From Gemmatimonadetes bacterium T265 (GTDB lineage Bacteria > Gemmatimonadota > Gemmatimonadetes > Gemmatimonadales > Gemmatimonadaceae): a stretch of 64,000 nucleotides of DNA. The position numbers were made by a program, and so were the translations under genes. Below the pieces are notes generated by a model that searched no databases, was not told where the DNA came from, and saw only the letters and a program-made list of their open reading frames with translations. This document shows, one piece after another, positions 1-8,305 of the stretch (position 1 is the stretch's first letter; each line of letters starts with the position of its first letter). Where the stretch lies: assembly GCA_019973575.1 (NCBI GenBank), contig BPUI01000001.1, positions 1,314,342 through 1,378,341 on the forward strand. The letters are read 5' to 3'.

Positions 1-855
1 CGCCCCACGACGGGTGGTGCACCGTGATGGCCTGCAGTTCGGCGTCGTCGCGGCCGAGGTGGACGATCATCTCGGTGAGGCCCGGCTTCAGATTGCGGAT
101 CGCGTCGAGGTAGAACGCCTTCCACCGCTCGGGCGGCAACTCGGCGTCAGCGGTAACCACCGTGTCGAGCACCACGTCGCGGTCCGGGTGCACGTCGGGG
201 GGCAGACTCCGGGCGACGCCCCGTGCGGTGAGGAAGGGCAGGTGGTAGGCGCGCGCGACGCGGACCAGGGTGGCGAAGAGCGCGGGCGTGGTAAAGAGGG
301 CGCCCATGTGGCTGTCGAGGTGCGTCGGGCGGAGGCCGAGGGCGAGGGCGCGCTCGACCTGGGCGCGCAGCTCGCGCTCGACCTGGTCGGGCGCGGCGTG
401 TTGGGACACGGGCGGCGTGTCGCGCGCGAGGGTGCCGGTCGAGTCGAGCAGGGTGGGTACCGCGGCCGCCGGGGCGAGCGGGCCCCAGCGGTACGACTCC
501 CACTCGCTCGTCAGGGTGAGGTGGAGGCCGAGGTCGTGGTCCGGGTGCGCGCGCGCCCACGCGGCGACCTCGGTCACCCACGGCGTAGGCATCATCACGC
601 TCGCCGACGAGAGGACGCCGCGCTCGAGCGCGTCGAGGCTCGCCGTGTCGACGGCGTGCGCGACGCCGAGATCGTCGCCGTGGAGGATGAGGAGCTTGGC
701 GTCGGCGGGGTAGCCGAGGCGCGCGGCGAGGGTGGGCGCGGGCGGCGGCGTCGCACCCGCCGCGGGGCGTGGGGCCGTCTGGGCGGAGAGCGTGCCTCCG
801 GCCAGGAGGGCGTACAAGGTGGCCGTTGCGAGCGTGGACAGAGCGGGCAACCGCA
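1..855 (-). CDS. YdjC/ChbG-like carbohydrate deacetylase, exported, 3' truncated by window edge
   Basis: The gene reads leftward off the window start, so its C-terminus is missing; 285 codons are visible. The ATG at 853-855 is followed by a signal peptide (MRLPALSTLATATLYALLAG, then a likely cleavage after LSAQ). The body has the YdjC/ChbG deacetylase fold signatures: ILHGDDLG near residues 52-59 (metal-binding Asp pair), DLGLHLTLTSEW near residue 107, and THLDSHMG near residue 178. Family members hydrolyse N-acetyl groups from oligosaccharides with a divalent metal. Here the signal peptide points to the periplasm or outside. The substrate cannot be read from sequence. There is no obvious operon partner; the neighbouring regulator begins more than 1 kb to the right on the same strand. 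Confidence 0.8.
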
Positions 856-996
856 TGCGGGGCTCCAGGGTGGGAGGACGCTCGGGGGCACAGCGGGCCG
901 GGCGGCGGGTGCCCGCGTGTTTCGCCCGTAGTATTCACCCCGTCCACGGCGCGCGCCACGCGAGCACGGCGTCGACCGTTGGCGGGCCGTCGCGGG

Positions 997-2013
997 TCAG
1001 ATCGGCATGCAGAGTAGGTCGTCGACGCTGGTGAGGGAGAGCGAGAACGCGCCCGCGACGACGAGCACCCGCGCTGCGACGTCCGCGACGCCGGCGAGCG
1101 CGCGGCGAGCGGCGCCGGGCCGCGCGGGGCAGGCAGGTTCGCCGGCGTCGACCGGGGCCGGCGGCACCGCGTCGGCGGGTATGACCGACGCGAGCGATGG
1201 CTCGAGCGGCCTGCGGGGCGCGGGTCCGGAGCGCTCCGGGCCGCGGGTGGCACAGGCGGCGGTAAAGCGGGCCAGCACGTACGCGAGGCCGCCGGCGGCG
1301 CGCACGGCGCCCGCGCCATGGCCGGTGTAGCGCTTGAGCGCGTTGCGCAGGCCGGTGGTCGAGTCGAACTCGAGCTGGTGGGCGATGCTCTCGACGGTGC
1401 GGCCGGGTTCCTCAAGTAGCCGACTCGCGACGAAGAGCCGGCACCAGGTGCGGAGGACGCGCGGCGGCGGACAGCCGGCCGCGGCGAGGCGGTTCACGAG
1501 CGTCTTGCGGTGCACGCCGAGCAGTTCGGCGGCCTCGGCGACCGACGGCGGCACGCCGTCGGCGCGGAGGTAGAGCGCGACGAGCGGGGCGACGGCGGGA
1601 GGCAGCTGGTCTCGGATGCGATCGAAGACGAGCGCGGCCGTGCAGCGCTGTTCGGCGCCGCGGAGGGCGGCGCGGAACGCGTGGCGCTCGTCGTCCACGC
1701 CGCGCACGACGAGGGCGTGGGCGCCCGCGCCGACGAGGGCGAGGATGTCGTCCGAGCTCCCCGTGCCGCCGGCGCAGTAGGCGACGACGGTGACGCCCGG
1801 GTGGTCGCGGCGGACGTCGCCGACGAGGGGAGCCGCGGGGCGCGCGCACGCGTCGCGCGGTCCGACGACGAGCACGCGCACGTCGCCGCCCGCGAGCCGG
1901 GCGCGGACGTCGCGGACCTGGGCGATGCACTCGGCAGGGGCGGACCACCCCTTGAGCGCGTCGGCAAGGCGGAGCCGCAGGGCGACGTCGGTCAGCAGCG
2001 CGACGACGGCCAT
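997..2013 (-). CDS. AraC-type HTH transcriptional regulator with receiver-like N-terminus
   Basis: 338 residues, ATG start. The first ~120 residues look like a degenerate response-regulator receiver fold (alternating hydrophobic strands such as VRVLVVGPRDA and VTVVAYCAGG), without a clear phosphoacceptor signature. A helix-turn-helix region follows (AEAAELLGVHRKTLVNRLAA near residues 158-177), with a second AraC-like helix pair around TVESIAHQLEFDSTTGLRNA. After it the C-terminus is a low-complexity tail rich in Ala, Pro and Arg. Its overall plan resembles the regulator at 19206-20171, so the two are probably paralogues. Targets are unknown. The upstream 234 bases, shared with a divergent small lipoprotein gene, hold the likely promoter. 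Confidence 0.7.
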   Translation of the reverse strand: MAVVALLTDVALRLRLADALKGWSAPAECIAQVRDVRARLAGGDVRVLVVGPRDACARPAAPLVGDVRRDHPGVTVVAYCAGGTGSSDDILALVGAGAHALVVRGVDDERHAFRAALRGAEQRCTAALVFDRIRDQLPPAVAPLVALYLRADGVPPSVAEAAELLGVHRKTLVNRLAAAGCPPPRVLRTWCRLFVASRLLEEPGRTVESIAHQLEFDSTTGLRNALKRYTGHGAGAVRAAGGLAYVLARFTAACATRGPERSGPAPRRPLEPSLASVIPADAVPPAPVDAGEPACPARPGAARRALAGVADVAARVLVVAGAFSLSLTSVDDLLCMPI

Positions 2014-2247
2014 CGGCGGCGGGCGAATCTGAGTGACATGAATACGGCTGGCTGCGACGGTAAGATGGACGCAGCGTACTCGGCCGGGGGCCGAAACGGG
2101 AGCCCCCCGGTCGACGCTGCGAAATATTCACATGGCGTAACGAATCTGCCCGTGGCGCACGCCCGCAGGTGTGCCGACGGTCGTAGGGTGTGGGAGTTCG
2201 GGGCCCGTGTGGTCCCGTCTCCCCCTCGCCCCCCTGCCACGCCCGCC
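2014..2247. promoter_or_regulatory. Divergent intergenic region
   Basis: These 234 bases separate the minus-strand regulator from a plus-strand small lipoprotein and must carry both promoters. I see a relatively AT-rich patch (GAAATATTCACATGG near 2121-2135) followed by CATGGCGTAAC at 2131-2141. The reverse complement of that word, GTTACGCCATG, recurs at 4308-4318 upstream of trxC. No promoter can be assigned with certainty. Confidence 0.3.
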
Positions 2248-2544
2248 ATGTCGGTTGCCCCGTGCTGCCCCCGTCTTGCCGTCCGTCGCTTCGCGATTTC
2301 GCGTGCTCGCCCGACCGCGCGCGTCGTACGGCGGGCGCTCACGATCCTCGCCGCGGTGGCGGCCGGTGCAACCGCCGGCGCGTGCGGCCGTGTGAATTCC
2401 CCGACCGAGCCGTCGGACGACACGCCTCGGTTCACCACGGCGCCGAGTGGTGGAGCTTCGGGGGGGCGCGCCGACGCGGCAGTCGTGGACAGCGTCGCGG
2501 GCCGTCGGCAGCCCACGAAGGGGCAGACGCCGATCTGGTGGTGA
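2248..2544 (+). CDS. Small putative lipoprotein, function unknown
   Basis: A 98-residue protein with ATG at 2248. An Arg-rich n-region is followed by a hydrophobic stretch (ALTILAAVAAGATAGACG) in which AGAC looks like a lipobox, giving a lipidated Cys near residue 49. The remaining ~48 residues are polar and low in complexity (Ser, Gly, Asp, Thr, Pro) and end in IWW. There is no recognisable domain. It is divergent from the AraC-type regulator. The long n-region makes an internal start possible. It could be a surface tether or a chance ORF, hence the modest confidence. Confidence 0.4.
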   Translation: MSVAPCCPRLAVRRFAISRARPTARVVRRALTILAAVAAGATAGACGRVNSPTEPSDDTPRFTTAPSGGASGGRADAAVVDSVAGRRQPTKGQTPIWW

Positions 2545-2618
2545 GGTGGAGTGTCCGGGGCGGGTGCGGTCACGGTCCGCTCCCGGACGTTGTGACAGAA
2601 GGCCGTGCCGGCCGTGGA

Positions 2619-2647
2619 CACACCAGTCGTGGGCACACCAGTCGTGG
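2619..2647. repeat. Two tandem copies of a 14-bp word
   Basis: CACACCAGTCGTGG occurs at 2619-2632 and again at 2634-2647, just beyond the stop codon of the minus-strand TPR gene. Each copy contains the imperfect dyad CACCA...TGGTG, so it may act in transcription termination or mRNA 3' stability. That role is inference only. Confidence 0.5.
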
Positions 2648-2652
2648 TGCGC

Positions 2653-3954
2653 CTAAAGGGCGAGCAGTTCGGCGGCACTTGTCGGCAGGTGGGCGAGGGC
2701 CTCGAGCACGGCGGTCGCGCGGTGGTCGAGGGCTGGTGCCGCGTCCCACGTTCGGCGGGGTTCGCCGAGTGTGCGGTTGTGGAGCGACTCGCGGGCTTTC
2801 TCGACGTTGAACGACAGTTGGTGGTAGCCGTAGCGGGTGGCCAGCGTGTCGGCGGCGGCCAGGCATCGATGCGCGGCGGCCGGGTTTCGCCAGGCCGCAT
2901 GGGTCTCGGCGAGGGCCAGCCATCCCGCGGCGTCTTCGTGGAGGTCGCCGCCCGTTCCGATGCACGCGGTGAGTTCGGCGGCGTAGCGTCGCGCGAGGGT
3001 GACGTCGCCGCTCGCCTGCGCGGCCTGGAGGGCGACGCGCAGGAGTGAGATGCGCAGGCGGACGAGCGGGGTGAGTTGGAGTGCGGCGTGTGCGGACCGG
3101 ACGGCCGACTCGTGCCGGCCGATGCGGGTGCAGAGGTCGGCGAGGAGGCTGAGGGCTTCGGCGCGGGCCGTCGCGTCGGCGCGGCGGGTGCGGAAGGATT
3201 CCCAGCCGTGGCGGAGGGCACCGCCGTAATCGCCGGCCGCGGTCGTGCAGAGCACGAGGCCGTGGTGGGCGGCCTTGGCGAGGACGGAGTGCGCGGGCAT
3301 GGTGCGTAGCACGTAGGCGAACGCCGTCCGTGCTGCCGGGTGGTTGCCGCGGAAGGTGTGGACGCCGCCGGCGCCGAGTGCGCTGCGGGCGCGGAGCCAC
3401 GGGTCGTGGTAGGTGCGGCCGATGCGGAGGCCGGCTTCGTAGCGGGCGAGCGCGGCGTCGAGTGCGCCGAGTGTGCGGAGGGGGCGTCCGGATTGGGCGA
3501 GGACGTGGCCGGCGCGTCGGCTGCCGAACGGGACGAGGGCGGCGAGGGCGGCGAGTCCGGCGTAGGCGAGTCGCACGCCGCCGACGGATTCGAGTTGTTC
3601 GAGCGCCCAGAGCAGGTCGCGGACGAGGGTCAGCGACGGGTCGGCCGAGCGCCAGCGGGCGAGTCGGTCGCCGAGTTGGGTGTAGCGGGGTTGGCGCCAG
3701 CGGTCGGTGGCGGCGGTCCAGAGGTGGTGGGCGGTGCGGAAGTAGGCGGCGCGGTATCGGCGGCGCAGGCGGGCGAGCTGATCGAGCGCGCCCACGATCG
3801 GGAGCCACAGCTCCGCGTCGGCACGGAGCTGGCTCGCGGGGGTGAGCGCGTCGAGGTCGGCGCGGAGCGCGGTGGCCGGATCGAGCGTGTAGAGCGGTTC
3901 CGGGATGGTGGCCACGGGCTCGTCGGGGGCGCGGGGCGGGTCGTCGGATGTCAC
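2653..3954 (-). CDS. TPR-like repeat protein, function unknown
   Basis: 433 residues from a GTG at 3952-3954 (MTSDDPPRAPDEP). It is built almost entirely of Ala/Leu/Arg-rich helical pairs like degenerate tetratricopeptide repeats, for example ALDAALARYEAGLRIGRTYH, RTAFAYVLRTMPAHSVLAKA and AVRSAHAALQLTPLVRLRIS. No catalytic motif, signal peptide or membrane segment is visible, so it is probably a cytosolic scaffold or the sensory part of a regulator. The start is uncertain because the frame stays open upstream without a good ribosome binding site. No operon partner is evident. Confidence 0.65.
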   Translation of the reverse strand: MTSDDPPRAPDEPVATIPEPLYTLDPATALRADLDALTPASQLRADAELWLPIVGALDQLARLRRRYRAAYFRTAHHLWTAATDRWRQPRYTQLGDRLARWRSADPSLTLVRDLLWALEQLESVGGVRLAYAGLAALAALVPFGSRRAGHVLAQSGRPLRTLGALDAALARYEAGLRIGRTYHDPWLRARSALGAGGVHTFRGNHPAARTAFAYVLRTMPAHSVLAKAAHHGLVLCTTAAGDYGGALRHGWESFRTRRADATARAEALSLLADLCTRIGRHESAVRSAHAALQLTPLVRLRISLLRVALQAAQASGDVTLARRYAAELTACIGTGGDLHEDAAGWLALAETHAAWRNPAAAHRCLAAADTLATRYGYHQLSFNVEKARESLHNRTLGEPRRTWDAAPALDHRATAVLEALAHLPTSAAELLAL

Positions 3955-4360
3955 GACCGATCCTGGCTCGCGTCCGGTCTGCTGGTGGGCGTGCGGGGGA
4001 CGTAGACGGCCCAGCCGAGTGGGTACGGGGTGCGCCAGCTGCGGCGTGGTGCCGATGTGGCGACCCGGCGTGTGCGGCGCTGCGGGGGGCCGCCGCGTCC
4101 GTCGGCCTCGAGGCTGGCGGCCGGCGAGCGTGTGAACGCGGAGGTGGGGGGGGCCGAGCGGTCGAGGGAAGCGGGGCGCGGCATTGGGCGGGGTCCTCGG
4201 AGGCGCGCGGGGGGGAGGCGGTTGGGCGACGGACGGGCGTCGCTGCTGGGGTACCGCCATGGTACGCGTGCCGTGGGGCCGGGCCGTGCGCCCGAACGGC
4301 CAATGGGGTTACGCCATGGGCAATCGGCCGGCGGGCGGTGCGGTGTGTAACTTGGGCGTC
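3955..4360. other. Non-coding stretch between divergent genes
   Basis: About 400 bases between the TPR gene and trxC with no convincing ORF. I see a G-rich tract near 4141-4220, the dyad GTACCGCCATGGTAC at 4251-4265, and GTTACGCCATG at 4308-4318. The two share the core CGCCATGG, suggesting an operator or a divergent promoter zone. Nothing else stands out. Confidence 0.3.
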
Positions 4361-4825
4361 ATGACCGCTTCCGAATCTGCTGCCCCGAGTGCGGCTTCCC
4401 GTAAGGCGACGGTGCCCTGTCCTGCGTGTCAGACGCTCAACCGGGTCGATCTGGACCGGATCGCGGCGGGGCCGCGCTGTGCGTCGTGCCGGGAGCCGCT
4501 CGCGCTCGACCGGCCGATGGCGCTCACGGACGCGACGTTCGCGCGGGTGGTCGCGGACGCGCCGGTGCCAGTGTTGGTGGATTTTTACGCCGACTGGTGC
4601 GGGCCGTGTCGGGTGATGGCGCCGCAGGTCGAGGCGATCGCGCGGCGGCATGCGGGGCGGGCGCTCGTGGCGAAGCTCGACACGGATCGCAGTCAGGGGA
4701 CGGCGATGCGGTTCGGGATTCGGAGTATTCCGGCGCTCGTGGCGTTTCGGGAGGGGAGGGAGAGTGGGCGGGAGGTGGGAGTGGTGCCGGCGGCGCGGGT
4801 GGAGGCGTTGTTGGGGGTGGGGTAG
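4361..4825 (+). CDS. trxC: Thioredoxin 2 with N-terminal zinc ribbon
   Basis: 154 residues. An N-terminal zinc-ribbon pair (CPAC near residue 20 and CASC near residue 40) precedes a thioredoxin fold with the active site WCGPC near residues 77-81, and the cis-proline loop is present as IRSIPALVAF. This architecture is that of thioredoxin 2, a cytosolic disulfide reductase tied to oxidative stress in proteobacteria. Length is close to that of E. coli TrxC (139 aa). The start is the ATG preceded by GTAACTTGGGCGTC; other in-frame starts upstream would add a low-complexity tail. A remarkable 14-bp repeat array begins 12 bases after the stop codon. Confidence 0.93.
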   Translation: MTASESAAPSAASRKATVPCPACQTLNRVDLDRIAAGPRCASCREPLALDRPMALTDATFARVVADAPVPVLVDFYADWCGPCRVMAPQVEAIARRHAGRALVAKLDTDRSQGTAMRFGIRSIPALVAFREGRESGREVGVVPAARVEALLGVG

Positions 4826-4837
4826 GGCGGGGGGGCT

Positions 4838-4976
4838 GCGCTGTTGGTGAGGCGCTGTTGGAACGGCGCTGTTGGAACGGCGGCCCGAGCCGGCCGGGAT
4901 CAGCGCCCTTCCAACAGCGCAGTATCAACAGCGTTTCACCAACAGCGCAGTACTAACAGCGCCCGACCAACAGCGC
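4838..4976. repeat. 14-bp-period repeat array in two opposed blocks
   Basis: Three copies of GCGCTGTTGG start at 4838, 4852 and 4866. After a 35-bp centre come five copies of the reverse complement CCAACAGCGC or one-to-two-base variants, starting at 4911, 4925, 4939, 4953 and 4967. The spacing is exactly 14 bp in each block. The two blocks can pair into a long hairpin, and one half of each joined to the other forms the palindrome CCAACAGCGCGCGCTGTTGG. The array fills the gap between convergent trxC and the S1/P1 nuclease gene, so a bidirectional terminator or an iterated protein-binding site is plausible. Confidence 0.85.
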
Positions 4977-4989
4977 CGTCCCGCCACCC

Positions 4990-5973
4990 TTACCCGCCGA
5001 ACGCCTGATTGAGCACCCTCGCCAACCGATACCCCGCCACCGCCCCCCGCGGCAGCACGACCGCCCGCGCCCGCGCGACGTACCCATCCGGAATCGGTCC
5101 GCCGTCGACGAGGTCGGGGGCGTACACGGCGGTCTCGTCGAGCGCCTGCCCTTCCCGCGCCCACACGTCGGGGCGCAACTCCGCGGTCTGAGTATCGACG
5201 GCCGCGGCGGGCGTGCTCCGCTCCATCGCGTCCGCGGCGCGCTCCGCCTCCGCCAACCGCGCACTCGGCCCCGGCGTGCCGCGCCCCTCGCCGCCGGTGC
5301 GGCGGCCGGGCGCGTCGTCGAACAGGTCGTCCCACACCGCGTGCAGGTTGGTCGAGCGCCCGTCGCCTAACAGGTGGACAGCGTTGCCGCCGCGGTCGCC
5401 GTCGGGGTACGTCGGGGTGACGCGCGAGGCGGTGTGGACCGGATTGTGGATGTCGCCCACGAGGTGGAGCACCCAGGCGAGGGCGACGGCGCGCGACTCC
5501 GCGGGGCGCGACGCGTCGGCGAGGGTGGGGCGCAGGGCGGCGATGCGCTCGACGACGTTCTCCGAGTCGGTCGGGAGGCCGGTGACGACGACCGGGTGGC
5601 CGGCGGAGTCGGGGCGCCAGTACCAGCTCAGGTAGTGCCAGGTCGCGTGGTGGTACGTCGCGTAGCGCACCGAATCGCGGCGGTCGCGGACGACGTCGGC
5701 CCAGGTGGCCGCGCGGGCAAAGAGGGCGAGGTCGCGCGCTTCGGGTCCACCCTCGTTCGGCCGGAGCTGCGCGAGGCCGGCGCCCGGCGGGGCGGCGCGG
5801 AGGAGCGCCACCGCCCGCGCCCGCGCCGCGGGCGTCATGTGGCGCCAGGCGACGATCGCGATCGCCATGTGGCCGACGTCGTCCCAGGCGCGGGCCGGCG
5901 CGGGGGTGAGGGCGAGCGCCGCGCCGGCGGCCGCCGCGGCGAACGTGATCCGGAGTGGGTGCGTACGCGCCAT
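4990..5973 (-). CDS. Exported S1/P1-type zinc nuclease
   Basis: 327 residues from ATG 5971-5973. The signal peptide is a hydrophobic stretch ending ALTPAPARA, so the mature protein starts WDDVGHMA, the exposed N-terminal Trp and first His that bind zinc in S1/P1 nucleases. Further ligand motifs follow in family order: HHATWHYLSW near residue 122, the HLVGDIHNPVH cluster near 175, and DRGGNAVHLLG then NLHAVWDDLFD near 195-215. Such enzymes cut single-stranded DNA and RNA outside the cytoplasm, using three zinc ions, probably for phosphate or nucleotide scavenging. The CTG-TTA-GGC stretch in the middle carries one copy of the heptamer GTTAGGC. Confidence 0.9.
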   Translation of the reverse strand: MARTHPLRITFAAAAAGAALALTPAPARAWDDVGHMAIAIVAWRHMTPAARARAVALLRAAPPGAGLAQLRPNEGGPEARDLALFARAATWADVVRDRRDSVRYATYHHATWHYLSWYWRPDSAGHPVVVTGLPTDSENVVERIAALRPTLADASRPAESRAVALAWVLHLVGDIHNPVHTASRVTPTYPDGDRGGNAVHLLGDGRSTNLHAVWDDLFDDAPGRRTGGEGRGTPGPSARLAEAERAADAMERSTPAAAVDTQTAELRPDVWAREGQALDETAVYAPDLVDGGPIPDGYVARARAVVLPRGAVAGYRLARVLNQAFGG

Positions 5974-6041
5974 GGCGTGCAACTTACACCTCACCCGCTG
6001 GTACCCCGCTCGCCGGGCGGCCCCGGGCGCGACGAACCGGG

Positions 6042-6569
6042 TTAGAAGCTCCCCTCGTCGGCGGTCGGGCCGTAGACGGACGGGACGGGAACGTCGAGCA
6101 GGCGCAGGTAGACGGTAAGCTGCCCGCGGTGGTGGATGATGTGGCTGAGGATCATGCCGCGCAGCATCGCCACGCGCGGCATCGCCATCATCACCTTCTC
6201 GCCGCGGCGCACCGTGTAGGTGCCGCCGAGCGTCTGGTCGGTGGCCGCGTCGACGTCGGCGGTGACCCGCGCAACGCTCGCGTCGAACGCGGCGAGCGTG
6301 GTCGCGCGGTCGGGGTGCCGCGGCGGGGCGGGCGGTGGGCTCGCGAAGTCGACCTCCGACGCGCTCATCGTGTGCTGGGCCCAGAGCAGCAGGTTGGCCG
6401 TGTGCCCGGCGAGCTGGCCGAGGGTCATCGACTTCGCGTGCGGCTTCCAGTCCCAGTGCTCGTCGGGCACGCGCTCGAGGACGCGGCGGGTGGTGGCGAG
6501 CTCGTGGCGGAGGTCGCCGAGCGAGACCTGGGCGAGGCCGGCGGCGGGGGATGCGGGGGCGGCGGACAT
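6042..6569 (-). CDS. DinB-family protein
   Basis: 175 residues, ATG start. It is a four-helix DinB/YfiT-type protein: LRHELATTRRVLERVPDEHW at the N-terminus, GQLAGHTANLLLWAQ with the first His ligand (near residue 55), and HIIHHRGQLTVYLRLLDVPV near residue 142 with the closing His pair. The three His residues form a metal site in this family. Members include thiol S-transferases for mycothiol or bacillithiol and damage-inducible proteins; the substrate cannot be told from sequence. It lies 50 bases downstream of the iron-permease homologue on the same strand. Confidence 0.88.
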   Translation of the reverse strand: MSAAPASPAAGLAQVSLGDLRHELATTRRVLERVPDEHWDWKPHAKSMTLGQLAGHTANLLLWAQHTMSASEVDFASPPPAPPRHPDRATTLAAFDASVARVTADVDAATDQTLGGTYTVRRGEKVMMAMPRVAMLRGMILSHIIHHRGQLTVYLRLLDVPVPSVYGPTADEGSF

Positions 6570-6619
6570 GAGCGTGGTGAGTGAGGTGGGATCGGGCGTG
6601 GCGAACGTAACGCCCGTGC

Positions 6620-7108
6620 CTACCGAACGCGATCGCTCACGCGGCGCCCCGCCTCACGACGCTCCTCTTCGCCCGCGTCCAAGCGCTCCGCCTCGCGCTC
6701 GGCGTGCGTGCGCAGCTCGACGAACTCCGCGCGGATCCGGTCCAACTCCGCGTCCGATCGGTTCTCGAGCTCGACCATCGACGTGCGCGCCGCCTCGACG
6801 GCGCGCAGCAGCTCGTCGAGCTTGAGGTGGACGGCGCGCGCGTCGCGATTCTGGGTCGCCTGGATCAGGAAGACCATCAGGAACGTGATGATCGTCGTTC
6901 CGGTATTGATGACGAGCTGCCAGGCGTCGGAGTAGTGGAAGAGCGGCCCGGTGACGCCCCAGACGACGATGACGACGACGGCGAGGGCGAACGCGCCTGC
7001 GGAGCCCGTCGCATTGGCGGTGCGCTGGGCGAAGCGGCGAAAGAGCTCCTGCGGCTCGTCGTCGCCCTGGGAGTGCTGCGGGTCCTGCAGGTGCCTGGAA
7101 TCGTGCAT
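6620..7108 (-). CDS. Low-affinity iron permease family membrane protein
   Basis: 162 residues, ATG start. Two hydrophobic segments (GAFALAVVVIVVWGVTGPLF and TIITFLMVFLIQATQNRDAR) fit the low-affinity iron permease family, whose bacterial members are short two-helix proteins. The first follows the typical FRRFAQRTANATGS. The C-terminal 60 residues are charged and helical (ELENRSDAELDRIRAEF), probably a cytoplasmic coiled coil. The bacterial function is not established; the name comes from fungal Fet4. It sits in a minus-strand run with the DinB protein and the glycosyltransferase. Confidence 0.8.
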   Translation of the reverse strand: MHDSRHLQDPQHSQGDDEPQELFRRFAQRTANATGSAGAFALAVVVIVVWGVTGPLFHYSDAWQLVINTGTTIITFLMVFLIQATQNRDARAVHLKLDELLRAVEAARTSMVELENRSDAELDRIRAEFVELRTHAEREAERLDAGEEERREAGRRVSDRVR

Positions 7109-7174
7109 GTGGCGCCGCCTCCGGCGTACTCTGGCGTGTGATACCCCGCCCCGATCGCCGCCGCCCGAGCTCGC

Positions 7175-8305
7175 TTAGTGCGCCATTCGTGCCGCGGCGC
7201 CGGCCGGCGCGCCCGCGGGTACGGCCGCGGTAGCGCGCGCTGCTGCCGCGAGCGCCACGTACCGCGCCAGGTACCGCGCGCCCATCTGCCGCTCGTCGAA
7301 CCGCGCCCGCGCCTCGGCCCAACACGCGCCCCGATCGATGGCGCCCGCACGCGCGATCCCGGCGGCGAGGGCGGCCGCGTCGTCGCACAGGTAGCCGGTA
7401 CGGCCGTCGACAACGATTTCGGGGAGCGCGCCGCGGCGGAAGGCGACGACCGGCGTCCCCGCCGCGGCCGCCTCCATCGCGACGAGCGAACTCGTCTCCT
7501 CCGCCAAGCTCGGCACGACGAGGCAGCGCGCGCCGGCGAGGAGGCGTGCCTTGGCCGCGCCCGCTACCGGGCCGACGAAGCGCGCCCGCCCGCGCCCGAC
7601 GCGCGGCGCGAGTTCCTCCGCCCAGTACTGCTGGTGCGTCTCGTACGGAAAGAGCTGCCCGGCGATGACGAGCGGCACTCCGGCGCGCGCGGCCGCGTCG
7701 ACGGCGAGGTGGTAGCCCTTCTCGGGGCAGATGCGGCCGAGGCAGAGGGCGTAGTCGCGCGGGAGCGCGGCGGGCGGGTGGTCGGGGACGGGAACGCCGT
7801 TCGGGATCGGCGGGAGCAGGGCGGCCCCCGCGGGGCAGCGGCGCTGCTGCGCCTCGGATACGCAGTGGAGGTACGTGTCGGGGCGCCAGCCGTCGCGGCC
7901 GCCCAGCGCCCAGATGTCGGACGGATACCAGTCCGGCGGGAGGTGCAGGGTGGCGAGCACCGGCACCCCCGCGGGTGGGAGGACGTCGTAGAAGTCGAGC
8001 CCGTGCATGTGCACGACGTCGGCGGGCGTGCCCGCGCGCTCGAGCCGGTCGAGCTCCGCGGCGAGGACGACGCGCATGCGGCGGTGCTGCGCGGCGCGCA
8101 CCCAGTTGTCGAGCGTGCCGTACGGCGCGCGCACGGGGACGAGCGTCCCCGCGGTGCACGAGCCTTCGAGCGCGACGACGATCGACCGGTGCCCCGCGTC
8201 GACGAGCGCGCGGTCGAGCGCGGCGAGCACCTGCTCGGCCCCGCCCGCCGTGTCGGGGCGCACCACCGCGAGCGCGTACGCGACCGAGACGACGGTCAGG
8301 GTCAT
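7175..8305 (-). CDS. GT4-family glycosyltransferase
   Basis: 376 residues. The ATG at 8303-8305 overlaps the TGA of the upstream PIG-L gene (ATGA), so the two are translationally coupled. The N-terminal Rossmann domain has TAGGAEQVLAALDRALVDAG near residue 20, typical of GT-B retaining enzymes. The C-terminal domain has LCLGRICPEKGYHLAVDAA near residue 190 and the nucleotide-sugar-binding stretch EETSSLVAMEAAAAGTPVVA near residue 280, ending in PEIVVDGRTGYL. No membrane segment is seen. Products could be a glycolipid, glycan or small-molecule glycoside; the partner deacetylase suggests an N-acetylhexosamine-containing product. Its end is 66 bases before the iron permease homologue. Confidence 0.88.
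   Translation of the reverse strand: MTLTVVSVAYALAVVRPDTAGGAEQVLAALDRALVDAGHRSIVVALEGSCTAGTLVPVRAPYGTLDNWVRAAQHRRMRVVLAAELDRLERAGTPADVVHMHGLDFYDVLPPAGVPVLATLHLPPDWYPSDIWALGGRDGWRPDTYLHCVSEAQQRRCPAGAALLPPIPNGVPVPDHPPAALPRDYALCLGRICPEKGYHLAVDAAARAGVPLVIAGQLFPYETHQQYWAEELAPRVGRGRARFVGPVAGAAKARLLAGARCLVVPSLAEETSSLVAMEAAAAGTPVVAFRRGALPEIVVDGRTGYLCDDAAALAAGIARAGAIDRGACWAEARARFDERQMGARYLARYVALAAAARATAAVPAGAPAGAAARMAH

Noticed and set aside
2570-4651. Long minus-strand frame over the TPR and trxC genes
   Set aside because: Extremely Arg/Pro-rich, with no domain, and it is a shadow of the TPR gene and trxC in another frame; typical of GC-rich DNA.
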